Of a DNA stretch of 64,000 nt, positions 8,032 to 16,635 are shown in pieces (positions within the stretch are counted from its first letter, which is position 1; the number at the start of each line of letters is the position of its first letter). Origin of the DNA: Achromobacter insolitus. GTDB taxonomy: Bacteria; Pseudomonadota; Gammaproteobacteria; Burkholderiales; Burkholderiaceae_B. The DNA lies in the NCBI RefSeq assembly GCF_002209555.1, contig NZ_NJIF01000002.1, forward strand, positions 62,001 to 126,000, written 5' to 3'. A program made the translations under genes and the position numbers. The notes beneath the pieces are model-generated. The model was given only the letters and a program-made list of their open reading frames with translations, ran no database searches and had not been told where the DNA came from.

Positions 8032-9349
8032 ACGGCGCGACGTTGCGCTGCGCGCGGTGTCCGCTTGCCTGGAACGGGCGGCGGCCGACCCCGCGAGCGC
8101 CGCCCTGGCCATGGTGTCGCGCCGCGACGAGGTTGCGTTGGCCGAAGCGCGGGCGCGCGACGCTTTGCGCGCGCTAACTCCGGACGACGAGCCCCTGGCC
8201 GGCATGGTGCTGGGCGTCAAGGCCTGTTTCGATGTGCGGGGGTGGACGACGCACGCGGGTTCGCGGGTGCTGGCCGACGCGCCGGCGGCCAGCAGGGATG
8301 CCGCGCTGGTGCGTGGGCTGCGGCGTGCGGGAGCGGTTCTGCTGGCGCAGAACAATATGACCGAGTTCGCCTATGGCGCGCTGGGACTGAATGGCCGGTT
8401 CGGCACGCCGTTGTCGCCGCTGTTGACCGATGTGCCGCGCGTCGCCGGAGGCTCCAGTAGCGGCGGAGCGGTTGCGGTGGCACGGGGCATGGTGACCGTA
8501 GCGCTAGCCTCGGATACGAGCGGGTCGGCACGCATTCCCGCGGCGTTTTGCGGTGTCGCGGGCTTCAAGCCGTCCCAGGGGCGATACGAGGACGCGGGCA
8601 TGATGTTTCTGTCGCCTACCTTCGATGTGCCCGGCATCATCGCTGCAAGCGCCGCTCAATGCCTGCGTGTGGACAAGGTGCTGGCGCCATGGGATACCGC
8701 GGCGCCTGCATCGGGCGACTGTGGCGCGAAGCCGCTGACAGGCAGGGTGTTCGTGGTGCCGGACCATGTAGAGGAGCTGCTGGACGCGGACGTCAGGACC
8801 GCCTTTGCCATATGGTTGGAGCGCCTGATGGAGGCCGGCGCTGTGCTGCGCCGCATACCGGTGCCTTGTCTGGCGCAGGCTGGCTGCGTGGCGCGGGACG
8901 GCGGCATCATCGCGGCCGACGCCTACGCCCTGCATGCGTCCCGTTTGGCGGCGGACGCTGCTCGCTACGATCCTCGCGTGGGACCACGCATGTTGTTGGG
9001 GGCGCAAGTGCCGGCGCACGTCTATATCGCTGCGCAACGCCGGCTGGCGGAATTGCGCCGGGAGTACGACGATGCTGTCGCAGGCGCGGACGCCGTGTTG
9101 ACGCCGACGGTGCCCATGCTGCCTCCGCCGGTCGCGCTGCTGGCTGACGACGACATCTATCTACGCGAGAACGCGCGCGCATTCAGCCTGACGGAATTTG
9201 CCAATCGCCTGGACCTGCCCAGCATTTCCTTGCCAGGCGGTCTGGCGACGCCGAAGGCCGTGGGCCTGATGGCGACCGGCCTGCGTCGCGGCGATCGAGC
9301 CTTGTTATTGGCAGCCAAGCAGATTGAGGATTCCCTCGGATCCTCGTGA
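8015..9349 (+). CDS. Amidase (amidase-signature family)
   Basis: This 444-residue amidase-signature enzyme hydrolyses a carboxamide or N-acyl bond by the Ser-cisSer-Lys mechanism. Lys69 lies in VLGVKACFD, the cis-Ser is about Ser147 in AGGSSSGG and the nucleophile is Ser171 in SDTSGSARIPA, with the usual spacing. The start overlaps the end of the transporter fusion by 17 bases, which shows tight coupling. The context, with uptake upstream and ectoine synthase downstream, suggests it acts on the imported compound or its ring-opened form. The exact substrate is not readable from the sequence. Confidence 0.85.
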   Translation: MSMFPERRDVALRAVSACLERAAADPASAALAMVSRRDEVALAEARARDALRALTPDDEPLAGMVLGVKACFDVRGWTTHAGSRVLADAPAASRDAALVRGLRRAGAVLLAQNNMTEFAYGALGLNGRFGTPLSPLLTDVPRVAGGSSSGGAVAVARGMVTVALASDTSGSARIPAAFCGVAGFKPSQGRYEDAGMMFLSPTFDVPGIIAASAAQCLRVDKVLAPWDTAAPASGDCGAKPLTGRVFVVPDHVEELLDADVRTAFAIWLERLMEAGAVLRRIPVPCLAQAGCVARDGGIIAADAYALHASRLAADAARYDPRVGPRMLLGAQVPAHVYIAAQRRLAELRREYDDAVAGADAVLTPTVPMLPPPVALLADDDIYLRENARAFSLTEFANRLDLPSISLPGGLATPKAVGLMATGLRRGDRALLLAAKQIEDSLGSS

Positions 9350-9391
9350 CGCAGACATCGACTTTCATCCAACCGTTCTCGGATCCCATCC

Positions 9392-9793
9392 ATGATAGTT
9401 ATCCACAGCGACGAACTCACCAACACCGAACGCCACGCCCGCGGGCCGGGCTGGGAAAGCAGACGCATGATCGTCAAGCGCGACGGCATCGGGTATTCAG
9501 TGCATGAAACGCGAGTCTTCGAAGGTGCAGAGCTGCACCTGCACTACAAGCATCATTACGAGGCAAACTATTGCATGGAGGGCGAAGGCGAGGTGCTGGA
9601 CGTGGCCACGGGCGCCACGCACGCCATACGGCCGGGCACCTTATACGCCTTGGACAAGAACGATCAACATGTGCTTCGGGCAGTGAAGGGCGATCTGCGC
9701 CTGGTTTGTGTGTTCAATCCGCCGTTGAGCGGAGAGGAAACGCACCGGGAGGACGGCAGCTATGCCGAACCTGTAGCAGACGCGCGCGCCTAG
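9392..9793 (+). CDS. ectC: Solitary ectoine synthase (EctC-like cupin)
   Basis: This 133-residue cupin is clearly of the L-ectoine synthase family, which cyclises N-gamma-acetyl-diaminobutyrate to ectoine. As I recall the Paenibacillus lautus structure work, iron is held by Glu57, Tyr85 and His93. All three occur at exactly those positions here, in HHYEANYC, GTLYALD and NDQHVL. Trp21, Arg25, Thr40 and Tyr52, which line the substrate pocket, are also present. The family hallmarks GEGEV and CVFNPPL are intact. There is no ectA, ectB, ectD or ask gene nearby. The gene is the last of a transporter-amidase operon, 42 bases after the amidase. It may act on an imported precursor, run in reverse, or cyclise another amide such as glutamine. 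Confidence 0.85.
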   Translation: MIVIHSDELTNTERHARGPGWESRRMIVKRDGIGYSVHETRVFEGAELHLHYKHHYEANYCMEGEGEVLDVATGATHAIRPGTLYALDKNDQHVLRAVKGDLRLVCVFNPPLSGEETHREDGSYAEPVADARA

Positions 9794-9819
9794 GGCCTTG
9801 TCGACCTGTGCGGCGCGTC

Positions 9820-10494
9820 CTACTTGGACTGTTGCTTCAGGCGCGTCAGTACGGCCATCAGCGTGCGTTCGGAGTCGTCGAGATAGTCAGCGAGCGCTTG
9901 TGCGGCCAGGTCGCGCCGGCCCTCCACCAATAGGCCGTGGATGCGGCGCTCGCGTTCGATCCAGTCGGGGGTCTGGATAAGGCTTTCATCGACCTCCGAT
10001 GCAAATACCAGGCGTAGCTGTGCACAAAGCGTGAGGAAGAACTCGTCCAGCAGACGGCTGCCGAGCTGCGCGACGATATGCTGGTGCACCTGCAGGCTCA
10101 GCGTGCCGACATTGCGCCATTTCTTCCTGGCAAGCGCGCGTTCGGCCGCATCAATGGCTGTGAGCATCTTGTCCAGCAACGCAGGCTGCAACGGGAGGCT
10201 GCCGGAGATGGCCTGCAGTTCCAGGGCGCGGCGGGCCGCGTAGATCTCGCGCAGATCCTTGCGTTCCATGCGGCGGACCACCACCCCCTTATGGCGGATG
10301 AATGTTGCCAGCCCTTCGCGGCCCAGCTGGTGCAGGACTTCACGGATGGTGTTGCGCGACGCGCCATAGTCAGCGGCCAGATCGACTTCGACCAATTGCG
10401 TGCCCGGGGGCAGCTTGCCTTCCATGATGTCATCGCGCAGCTGGTGGCTGATGCGTTCGGCGATCGAGATTCCGGTGTCGCGTTCGGCGGGCAT
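9820..10494 (-). CDS. GntR family regulator with FCD domain
   Basis: This 224-residue regulator has a winged helix at ~10-75 (TQLVEVDLAADYGASRNTIR recognition region) and an all-helical FCD effector domain at ~85-215. The FCD metal or ligand residues are spread through RRALELQA and HQHIVAQLG. I chose ATG 10494 over 10557 because AAGGAG lies upstream and the longer version would overlap the DUF1989 gene. It is transcribed from the DUF1989 side, converging on ectC with a 26-bp gap. It is the likely regulator of both units through the shared palindromes at 5560 and 11433. FCD proteins usually respond to small organic acids or amino acids. Confidence 0.88.
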   Translation of the reverse strand: MPAERDTGISIAERISHQLRDDIMEGKLPPGTQLVEVDLAADYGASRNTIREVLHQLGREGLATFIRHKGVVVRRMERKDLREIYAARRALELQAISGSLPLQPALLDKMLTAIDAAERALARKKWRNVGTLSLQVHQHIVAQLGSRLLDEFFLTLCAQLRLVFASEVDESLIQTPDWIERERRIHGLLVEGRRDLAAQALADYLDDSERTLMAVLTRLKQQSK

Positions 10495-10547
10495 GATGGC
10501 ATGGGCTCCTTGCAAGGCGCCGCGGCGTGGCCGGGCGCCTCTTGTTG

Positions 10548-11393
10548 TTATTTCCACTCGACCCTTTCAGGGTGCAGTCCGTGGACGCCCTTATACGGTG
10601 AAACCTCGGGCGGTGTCCAGCCTTGCAGCAGGGCTGGGTCCAACGCATAGACCTCCACGCCCAGAGGGCGGCATACGTCGATGGGATCGCGCGCATCGGG
10701 GCCCCACATTGGCACGGACAAATCGCCCCCGGGGCAGGTCGACATCGCGCAGAGCAGGTCCATCTCGGCAAAGAACTCCAGGTAGTCGCCTGGCTTGGCC
10801 GGACATGCCTTCATGAAGTATTTGTCGTCGTCGTTCAGTCCGGTGACCTGGAACACGTTGAGCACATCATGGACGTCGAATTCCGTTAGGCCATGCGGCG
10901 CCACGGCGCGTGTCAGATTGGAATGGCAATGGAAGTGGAAGTCCTCGCCCGTTAGCAGCTTGTTGACGTAGGGGTCGCAACGCGTGCCCAGCAGATCGTG
11001 CACGCGTCCGCCATCGCTGTCCTTGCCGTAGCCGGCCAGCGTGTCATCGGTGATCGTGACCATGGGGCGCAGGTACGGCAGCGTGGACCAGATGCGGTCG
11101 TGCGTGCTGACATGTGCCTGCTGCAATTGGCGGGTCCGGGACGCCCACATGCGTTCGCGCGGATTGTGCAGGTTCCACATATTGAAGTCCGCCACTTGTG
11201 GGCCTTCGAGCGTGACGATGCGAAAGACATGGCCAGCGGGAACCTTCCAGGCAAATCCGCTGCGGATAGGAACGATGTGCGATTCAACGAGTTTGCGTTG
11301 CGCTGGGTCGGCGACGAGTGTCCGGTAGAAATCCCGGTCCACATTCAATACCGAACCCTTGCTCACCTGGTACGCCGCGGGGTAATTCGACAT
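10548..11393 (-). CDS. DUF1989 (urea-amidolyase-associated family) protein
   Basis: This 281-residue protein belongs to DUF1989, the family that accompanies urea/guanidine carboxylases and allophanate hydrolases as UAAP1/2. Conserved elements seen are WKVPAGHVFRI, the VADFNMWN core, HDLLGTRCDPY and the CHSNLTRAV segment with several Cys and His residues that could bind metal. Here it stands alone, with no carboxylase, and precedes the GntR regulator by 53 bases. ATG 11393 follows a strong CAGGAGGCAGGAC site. Its biochemical role is not established; a cyclic amidine or guanidine-like substrate would fit both this family and EctC. Confidence 0.8.
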   Translation of the reverse strand: MSNYPAAYQVSKGSVLNVDRDFYRTLVADPAQRKLVESHIVPIRSGFAWKVPAGHVFRIVTLEGPQVADFNMWNLHNPRERMWASRTRQLQQAHVSTHDRIWSTLPYLRPMVTITDDTLAGYGKDSDGGRVHDLLGTRCDPYVNKLLTGEDFHFHCHSNLTRAVAPHGLTEFDVHDVLNVFQVTGLNDDDKYFMKACPAKPGDYLEFFAEMDLLCAMSTCPGGDLSVPMWGPDARDPIDVCRPLGVEVYALDPALLQGWTPPEVSPYKGVHGLHPERVEWK

Positions 11394-11428
11394 GTCCTGC
11401 CTCCTGAAAACGCTCCTGGATCCGATGC

Positions 11429-11446
11429 CAGGATTGTTGAACAATT
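11429..11446 (-). promoter_or_regulatory. Predicted GntR/FCD operator, copy 2
   Basis: This 18-bp segment is the reverse complement of the one at 5559-5576 and contains the same 13-bp palindrome (11433-11445). It lies about 40 bp upstream of the DUF1989 start on the minus strand. It implies that the regulator controls its own unit as well as the receptor-to-ectC operon. Confidence 0.7.
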
Positions 11447-11489
11447 GTGAGGCAGTATACAGGAGAGAAACAGGCCGGGAACCCTCTTT

Positions 11490-12413
11490 TTATGGGGTCG
11501 AGAGAGCTTCGGGAGGCGTGCCGCAGACCTGCTTGATGGTCTGCCGCAGCCACCGGTGCGCGGGGTCGCTGTCCAGCCGCGGGGGCCAGGCCTGCACGAG
11601 CGTGACCGGGCGCATCGGCACCGGGACCTGGAAGGCGTGCAGCTTCAAGCCCAGGCGTTCGACGCCGGGCATGAGGTTTTCGGGCATGGATGGCAGCACC
11701 AGGTCGGAATCGGCCAGGGCGAAGATGGCGGCATGGAAGGTGGGCGTGATCAGCGAGACGTGGCGCGCCAGCCCGAGTTCTTCCAGGGTGTCGTCGATCG
11801 GTCCCCGCGCACGTCCGCGGCGCGACACGCTGACATGGTCATAGGCGCAGAAGCGTTGCGGGGTGATGGGCGCCTTGAAGATAGGATGCTCCTTGCGCGC
11901 CAGACCGCAGAAGGCGGTGGTGAACAGGGTCTGCACCTTGATGTCGGCGCCGAATTTCTGGGAAGAGCCGATATAGAGGTCGGCATCGCCGCTGAGCGCG
12001 TCGGCGTCATGATTGCCCTCGGAGACGAAGCGCAGCACGGCGCGCGGCGCATAGCGGCGCAGGTGCTCGCGCAGCCGGCCGCCGTAGCCCCCGACGAAAA
12101 CGTCATTGGCGCGCAAGGTGAAGACCCGCGTCAGGGTCGCCAGATTGACGTCCTCGCCGAAGGCGGTAAAGACGGCCTGCGCCTGTTCGATCACGTGACG
12201 AACCTGGGCATGTAGCGCCAGCGCCCGGGGCGTGGGCGCCAGGCCGCGACCGGAGCGCACCAGGACAGGGTCGCCGACGGCTTCCCGGATGCGCGCCAGG
12301 CTGCGGCTCATGGCGGGAGTGCTCAGGTTCAGCCGGCGCGCCGCGCCGACGACGCTGCCTTCCTGGATCAGCACGTCCAGCGTCAACAGCAGGTTCAGGT
12401 CTAGCGGTTTCAT
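11490..12413 (-). CDS. LysR family transcriptional regulator
   Basis: This 307-residue LysR protein starts MKPLDLNLLLTLDVLIQEG, the typical opening of the NodD/PcpR-like subgroup. The winged helix includes GAARRLNLSTPAMSRSLARI at ~20-40, and the effector domain runs ~95-300. ATG 12413 was preferred because extensions to 12497 add residues outside the conserved fold. It is divergent from the VOC gene (165-bp gap), the usual position for a LysR regulator controlling its neighbour. Confidence 0.88.
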   Translation of the reverse strand: MKPLDLNLLLTLDVLIQEGSVVGAARRLNLSTPAMSRSLARIREAVGDPVLVRSGRGLAPTPRALALHAQVRHVIEQAQAVFTAFGEDVNLATLTRVFTLRANDVFVGGYGGRLREHLRRYAPRAVLRFVSEGNHDADALSGDADLYIGSSQKFGADIKVQTLFTTAFCGLARKEHPIFKAPITPQRFCAYDHVSVSRRGRARGPIDDTLEELGLARHVSLITPTFHAAIFALADSDLVLPSMPENLMPGVERLGLKLHAFQVPVPMRPVTLVQAWPPRLDSDPAHRWLRQTIKQVCGTPPEALSTP

Positions 12414-12577
12414 GTGGCCAAGCATAGCGCGGCGGGCAAACGAGGCGGCCATTCCAGGGTTGCGTCTTATGCACTTCTGGATTGCGCCGGGCGGCATTCC
12501 TCGGCGTTGCGTCCGGGACCAAGATTCGAGCCGTGGCCGCGCGTGGATGCGGGCCGATGAAAACCAAGGAGAGACAA

Positions 12578-13060
12578 ATGGCGCTGGAAGTTCTGGAACT
12601 GCATCATCACGCCGTGCGCATGTCGCTGGACAAGGTCGCGGCCATGGGCGCGTTCTATGGAGACGTGCTGGGACTGGACACGGACCGTGGCCGCTGGGAG
12701 ATTCCGGGCATCGCCGGGTACTTCCTGGACATGGGCAATGACTGCCAGATCCACCTCCTGGGCAGCGACGGCCCCTCGCCCTATTCCCAGGGCCCGGGCT
12801 GTGATCCTGTGGAAAACCACGTGGCGCTGGCCGTGCGCGATATCGCGGCGGCCGAGACGGAGCTGCAGCGCCTCGCCGTGGACTACTGGAAGCTGGACAA
12901 CGTCGCGGCGCCCGAGCTCATGCAGCTGTTCCTGCGCGATCCGGTGGGCAACCTGATCGAGCTGCATCAGATTGGCCGCTGCCGCTGCAAGCGCAGCGAC
13001 CGCGCCTTTGCCGACGCCAAGGCCGCGCAAGGCGCCGCGCCCACGCAGGGCCGGGGTTGA
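12578..13060 (+). CDS. VOC superfamily (glyoxalase/dioxygenase-fold) protein
   Basis: This 160-residue protein has a vicinal-oxygen-chelate fold: paired beta-alpha-beta-beta-beta units with candidate metal ligands in LEVLELHHHAVRM, NHVALAVRD and the closing GNLIELHQ Glu. The ATG follows AAGGAGAGACAA. The Arg/Cys-rich tail (RCRCKRSDR) is unusual. The flavin-reductase-like gene starts 18 bases downstream, so they form a two-gene unit opposite a LysR gene, probably for an aromatic or aldehyde compound. The substrate is unassigned. Confidence 0.78.
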   Translation: MALEVLELHHHAVRMSLDKVAAMGAFYGDVLGLDTDRGRWEIPGIAGYFLDMGNDCQIHLLGSDGPSPYSQGPGCDPVENHVALAVRDIAAAETELQRLAVDYWKLDNVAAPELMQLFLRDPVGNLIELHQIGRCRCKRSDRAFADAKAAQGAAPTQGRG

Positions 13061-13078
13061 GGGGCCTGGGGATAAGCC

Positions 13079-13747
13079 ATGTTCATCGATCTGAATGACC
13101 TGGCGGGCCCGGCGCGCTACAAGCTGCTGACTGCGGCCATCGTGCCGCGGCCCATTGCCTGGATCGTGTCGCGCGACGCCGCAGGGACGACGAACGTGGC
13201 GCCGTTCTCGTTTTTCAACCTGATGTCCGGCGATCCTCCGCTGATCTGCGTCGGCATCGGGGTGCGCGGCGACGCGCCCAAGGACACGGCGCGCAACATC
13301 GCCGAACGCGGGGAGTTCACGGTGAGCCTGGTTTCCGCGCCGCAGGCAGGACGCATGAATGTGACCGCCGTGGATTTTCCGGTGGGCGTGGACGAGTCCC
13401 GCGAAGCCGGCCTGGAGCTGTCACCATCACGGCGTATCGAAGTGCCCTGGGTGGCGCAGTCTCCGGTGGCGTTCGAATGCCGCGTGCATGAATTGATGCG
13501 CATCGACCGCCGCAGCCTGATCGTCGCGCAGGTGGCTGCCATGCACGTGCGTGACGACGTGGTGGCGGACCGGGAACACCTGTATTTGAATGGCCCGGCG
13601 ATGGACCTGCTGGCGCGCCTGCACAACCCGGGCTGGTACTGTCGGCCGCAGGCGGACTTCCAGATGCCCCAGCTGACGCTGGCGCAATGGGAAGCGCTGA
13701 AGCAGTCCGGGGAGGCCGAGCGGTATCTGGAGCAAGGCAAGATCTAG
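13079..13747 (+). CDS. Flavin reductase-like (DIM6/NTAB family) flavoprotein
   Basis: This 222-residue protein has the FMN-binding split barrel of the flavin reductase-like family. It opens with KLLTAAIVPRPIAWIVSRD and continues with APFSFFNLMSGDPPLI, which forms the FMN phosphate site. KDTARNI and EFTVSLV follow as expected. It could supply reduced flavin to an oxygenase or be an oxidoreductase itself. It is in a unit with the VOC gene and converges on the second LysR gene. Confidence 0.85.
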   Translation: MFIDLNDLAGPARYKLLTAAIVPRPIAWIVSRDAAGTTNVAPFSFFNLMSGDPPLICVGIGVRGDAPKDTARNIAERGEFTVSLVSAPQAGRMNVTAVDFPVGVDESREAGLELSPSRRIEVPWVAQSPVAFECRVHELMRIDRRSLIVAQVAAMHVRDDVVADREHLYLNGPAMDLLARLHNPGWYCRPQADFQMPQLTLAQWEALKQSGEAERYLEQGKI

Positions 13748-13755
13748 AACGGGAA

Positions 13756-13771
13756 ACGCCCGGGCGGGCGT
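13756..13771. terminator. Short GC hairpin between convergent genes
   Basis: ACGCCC-GGGC-GGGCGT forms a 6-bp stem in the 23-bp space between the converging flavoprotein and LysR genes. No T-run follows, so this is a weak candidate for shared termination. Confidence 0.3.
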
Positions 13772-14703
13772 CACCGCCCCGGCCGCGCCTTCAGGTCCCC
13801 CATCTCTTCCAGCATGAGCTGGTGCGCATAACGTGAAAACACGCTGACCAGTCGTGTGCGCGTATGGTACGGCGGGTAAAGCAGCGCCACCGTCACGGGC
13901 ACGGCGGGGCTGAAGGGGCGGATTTCAACGTTGTGCGCGGCGTATTCCTCGCGCGCGGCCAGCGGGTTGATGAGCGCCACCCCCAGGCCCGCGCCCACCA
14001 GGGCGCAGATGGACGAACCCAGGCCGGCTTCGGCCACGATCTGGCGTTCGATCTTGGCCGACTTGAACACGGCGTCGATCTTTTCGCGCAGGGGTGTGCC
14101 GCTGGTGAAGGCTACGAACGGCTCGCCGGCGAAGTCGGCGGGCTTGAGCTTCTTCAGCCTGGTCAGGCGGTGGCCCTTGGGCACCACCGCCACGCAACTC
14201 ATCGTCAGCACGGGTTCGACCTGGATGCCTGGGGAGTCTCCCGACAGCATGGCCAGCCCCGTGTCGCAGAACCCCGAACTGATCCAGTTGTGCACCGTGC
14301 TGGCATTGCCGGAATGGATGGACACCATCACGTCCGGATACTCCGTCTTGAAGGCGGCGACGATGCGCGCCAGCAGGCCGCCGGCCAGCCGCGGCATGGC
14401 GGCCACACTCAGGCGGCTGGCGCTGAACGAACGGATGCTGGCCGCCGCCGATTCCAGGCCGGCCAGGCCGATGAAGGTTTTCTCCACTTCCTGAAAGAAG
14501 CGCGATCCGTCCTGCGTGGGGGTCAGCCGGCTGCCATTGCGGTCGAACAAGGCGAACTGGGTAATGGCTTCCAATTGCGCAATTAAGCGGCTAACGTGCG
14601 GCTGCGAGGTGTGCACGCGCCGCGCGGCGGCGGTCATTGAGCCGGTCATCATGACGGCGCGGAACGCCTCGATGTGCCTCAGGCCCATCCGTGGAATGGC
14701 CAT
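13771..14703 (-). CDS. LysR family transcriptional regulator
   Basis: This 310-residue LysR protein has its helix-turn-helix at ~20-45 (TAAARRVHTSQPHVSRLIAQLE) and its ligand domain at ~95-300. Within the ligand domain, IHSGNASTVHNWI and PLREKIDAVF line the expected cleft. It is divergent from the amino-acid ABC operon that starts at 14875 and probably regulates it. The PHVSRLI recognition helix and length are like OccR/NocR-type regulators of amino-acid uptake. Confidence 0.88.
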   Translation of the reverse strand: MAIPRMGLRHIEAFRAVMMTGSMTAAARRVHTSQPHVSRLIAQLEAITQFALFDRNGSRLTPTQDGSRFFQEVEKTFIGLAGLESAAASIRSFSASRLSVAAMPRLAGGLLARIVAAFKTEYPDVMVSIHSGNASTVHNWISSGFCDTGLAMLSGDSPGIQVEPVLTMSCVAVVPKGHRLTRLKKLKPADFAGEPFVAFTSGTPLREKIDAVFKSAKIERQIVAEAGLGSSICALVGAGLGVALINPLAAREEYAAHNVEIRPFSPAVPVTVALLYPPYHTRTRLVSVFSRYAHQLMLEEMGDLKARPGR

Positions 14704-14874
14704 GTCAAATCCGTATAGAGGAATACTCGATTGGAACTGGATAAAACCATACCGCTAGTTGATACTTTTCGCCAGCCGCGGGGCTCATCGCGGGACGAGG
14801 CGGTCTTCAGCCACGCTGGAGCCGCTGATCGTGAACATAAGCATGCGCCGCTCGAACGGCGCCAAGGGAATCAG

Positions 14875-15786
14875 ATGAAAGCACTTGCTGCGATCTCCGT
14901 CGCCGCGGCCCTGCTTGGCAGCGCCGCATCCGCCCACGCCGAAGGCCCCAGCCGCCTGGACAAGATCAAGGAAACCGGCGTGATCACGCTGGGCCATCCG
15001 GAGACCTCGGTCCCCTTCGCCTATCTTGACGGCAACCAGAAGCCGATCGGCTACACGGTGGAGATCTGCCAGGAAGTCGCGCAATACGTGAAGGCCGCGT
15101 TGAAGCTGCCGAAGCTTGAGGTTCGCTACAACCCGACCACGTCGGCCACACGCATCCCGCTGCTGGCCAACGGCACCATCGACCTGGAATGCGGCAACAC
15201 CACCAACAACCTCGAACGCCACAAGCTGGTGTCGTTCGCGCCCACGACCTTCGTGGCACAGGTGGTGCTGGTGGCGCGCAAGGACGGCGGCGTCGACCCC
15301 AACAACCTGGAGTCGTTCCGCGGCAAATCCATTGCCGCGCAAGCCGGCGGACAGACCTTCCGCCTGATCTCGCAGCTCAATGCCAAGGGCAACCTGGGCA
15401 TCACCATGGCGCCCACCAAGGACACGGCCGAGACGATCCTGATGGTGGAGTCGGGCCGCGCCGCGGGTTCGGCCAACGACGACGGCATTGCCTATGGCGC
15501 GGTCGCTTCGTCGAAGAATCCCGACGCCTTCGTGATCGGTACCAAGGGGCTGGAAATGGCGCCCTACGGCATCATGGAACCCAAGGACGATCCCGCCTTC
15601 AAGAAGGTAGTGGACGATGCCGTGCGCGACCTGATCAAGTCGGGCAAGGTAGCCGCCATCTACGACAAGTACTTCAATTCGCCGATCCCGCCCAAGCAGA
15701 TCAACCTGAAGTACCCCATGAGCGATGCCCTGAAGCGCGCGCTGGCCAATCCGACGGATTCCGGCGACCCCAAGGCGTACGAGTAA
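14875..15786 (+). CDS. Glutamate/aspartate-type ABC transporter solute-binding protein (GltI-like)
   Basis: This 303-residue periplasmic receptor has a clear signal peptide (MKALAAISVAAALLGSAASAHA, cut near 22). The mature part starts KIKETGVITLGHPETSVPFAYLD and continues with the GltI-like NGTIDLECGNTTN ligand segment and FRGKSIAAQAGG hinge. It heads a complete receptor-permease-permease-ATPase operon. The likely ligand is an acidic or related amino acid; the downstream threonine aldolase leaves a hydroxy-amino acid open. ATG 14875 was chosen for the signal peptide start. Confidence 0.88.
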   Translation: MKALAAISVAAALLGSAASAHAEGPSRLDKIKETGVITLGHPETSVPFAYLDGNQKPIGYTVEICQEVAQYVKAALKLPKLEVRYNPTTSATRIPLLANGTIDLECGNTTNNLERHKLVSFAPTTFVAQVVLVARKDGGVDPNNLESFRGKSIAAQAGGQTFRLISQLNAKGNLGITMAPTKDTAETILMVESGRAAGSANDDGIAYGAVASSKNPDAFVIGTKGLEMAPYGIMEPKDDPAFKKVVDDAVRDLIKSGKVAAIYDKYFNSPIPPKQINLKYPMSDALKRALANPTDSGDPKAYE

Positions 15787-15790
15787 GCAG

Positions 15791-15832
15791 GCTGGCGGCG
15801 GGGCGCGGGGCGTCCCGCTGCCGCCGGGCCAG
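15791..15832 (+). other. Intercistronic stem-loop after the solute-receptor gene
   Basis: GGCGGC (15794-15799) pairs with GCCGCC (15820-15825) around an inner GCGGG/CCCGC stem, just after the receptor stop and before the permease start. Such hairpins often protect the highly expressed receptor message while reducing read-through to the permeases. There is no T-tract, so I do not call it a full terminator. Confidence 0.4.
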
Positions 15833-15879
15833 ACGCCGGCCGCCAGCCGCGCGGCCGGCATCGCCATCAAGGGACGGGC

Positions 15880-16626
15880 ATGAATTACAACTGGAGTTGG
15901 AGCGTCTTCCTGGATATGTCGCCGGACGGCGTGCATACCTTCCTGGAGACGATCTGCATCGGCGTGGGCTGGACATTGGCGCTGGCCCTGAGCGCATGGG
16001 TGTTCTCGCTATTGCTGGGGTCGTGGCTGGGGGTGATGCGCACGGCCAGTTCGCGCCTGATGAATGCGCTGGGCGCAACCTATGTAGAGGTGTTTCGCAA
16101 CATCCCGCTGCTGGTGCAGATGTTCCTGTGGTATTTCGTGCTGCCGGAATTGCTGCCGCATGCCTGGGGCCTGGCGATGAAGCAGATGCCGCAGCCTTGG
16201 GGCCAGTTCGTGCCCGCCGTGCTGTGCCTGGGGTTTTATGGGTCGGCACGCGTGGCCGAGCAATTGCGCGCAGGCATACAGTCCCTGCCGCGGGGCCAAT
16301 TCCAGGCGGGCACCGCCCTGGGCCTGACCGAGGCGCAGGTGTATCGCTACATCATTCTGCCGGAGGCGTTCCGCATCGTGCTGCCGCCGCTGACCTCCGA
16401 GTTCATGGGCACCATCAAGTATTCGTCGGTGGCACTGACGATAGGGCTGTTGGAGCTGACGGGCCAGGCCCGTTCGATGGCGGAATTCAGCTTCCACATC
16501 TTCGAGGCATTCTCCGCGGCCACGGTGATCTACCTGATCATCAACGGCATGGTGGTGCTGGGCATGCGCATGCTCGAGCGCCATGTCGCGGTGCCCGGAC
16601 TGATCGGTTCGGCGAAAAGGCCCTAG
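15880..16626 (+). CDS. Amino-acid ABC transporter permease (GltJ-like)
   Basis: This 248-residue inner-membrane permease of the HisM/GlnP type has about five helices. The coupling EAA loop is QFQAGTALGLTEAQVYRYI, followed by ILPEAFRIVLPPLTSEF. The N-terminal ~25 residues (NWSWSVF) match GltJ-type subunits. It pairs with the second permease, which starts 9 bases after its stop. Confidence 0.88.
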   Translation: MNYNWSWSVFLDMSPDGVHTFLETICIGVGWTLALALSAWVFSLLLGSWLGVMRTASSRLMNALGATYVEVFRNIPLLVQMFLWYFVLPELLPHAWGLAMKQMPQPWGQFVPAVLCLGFYGSARVAEQLRAGIQSLPRGQFQAGTALGLTEAQVYRYIILPEAFRIVLPPLTSEFMGTIKYSSVALTIGLLELTGQARSMAEFSFHIFEAFSAATVIYLIINGMVVLGMRMLERHVAVPGLIGSAKRP

Positions 16627-16635
16627 GGAAGCGAC

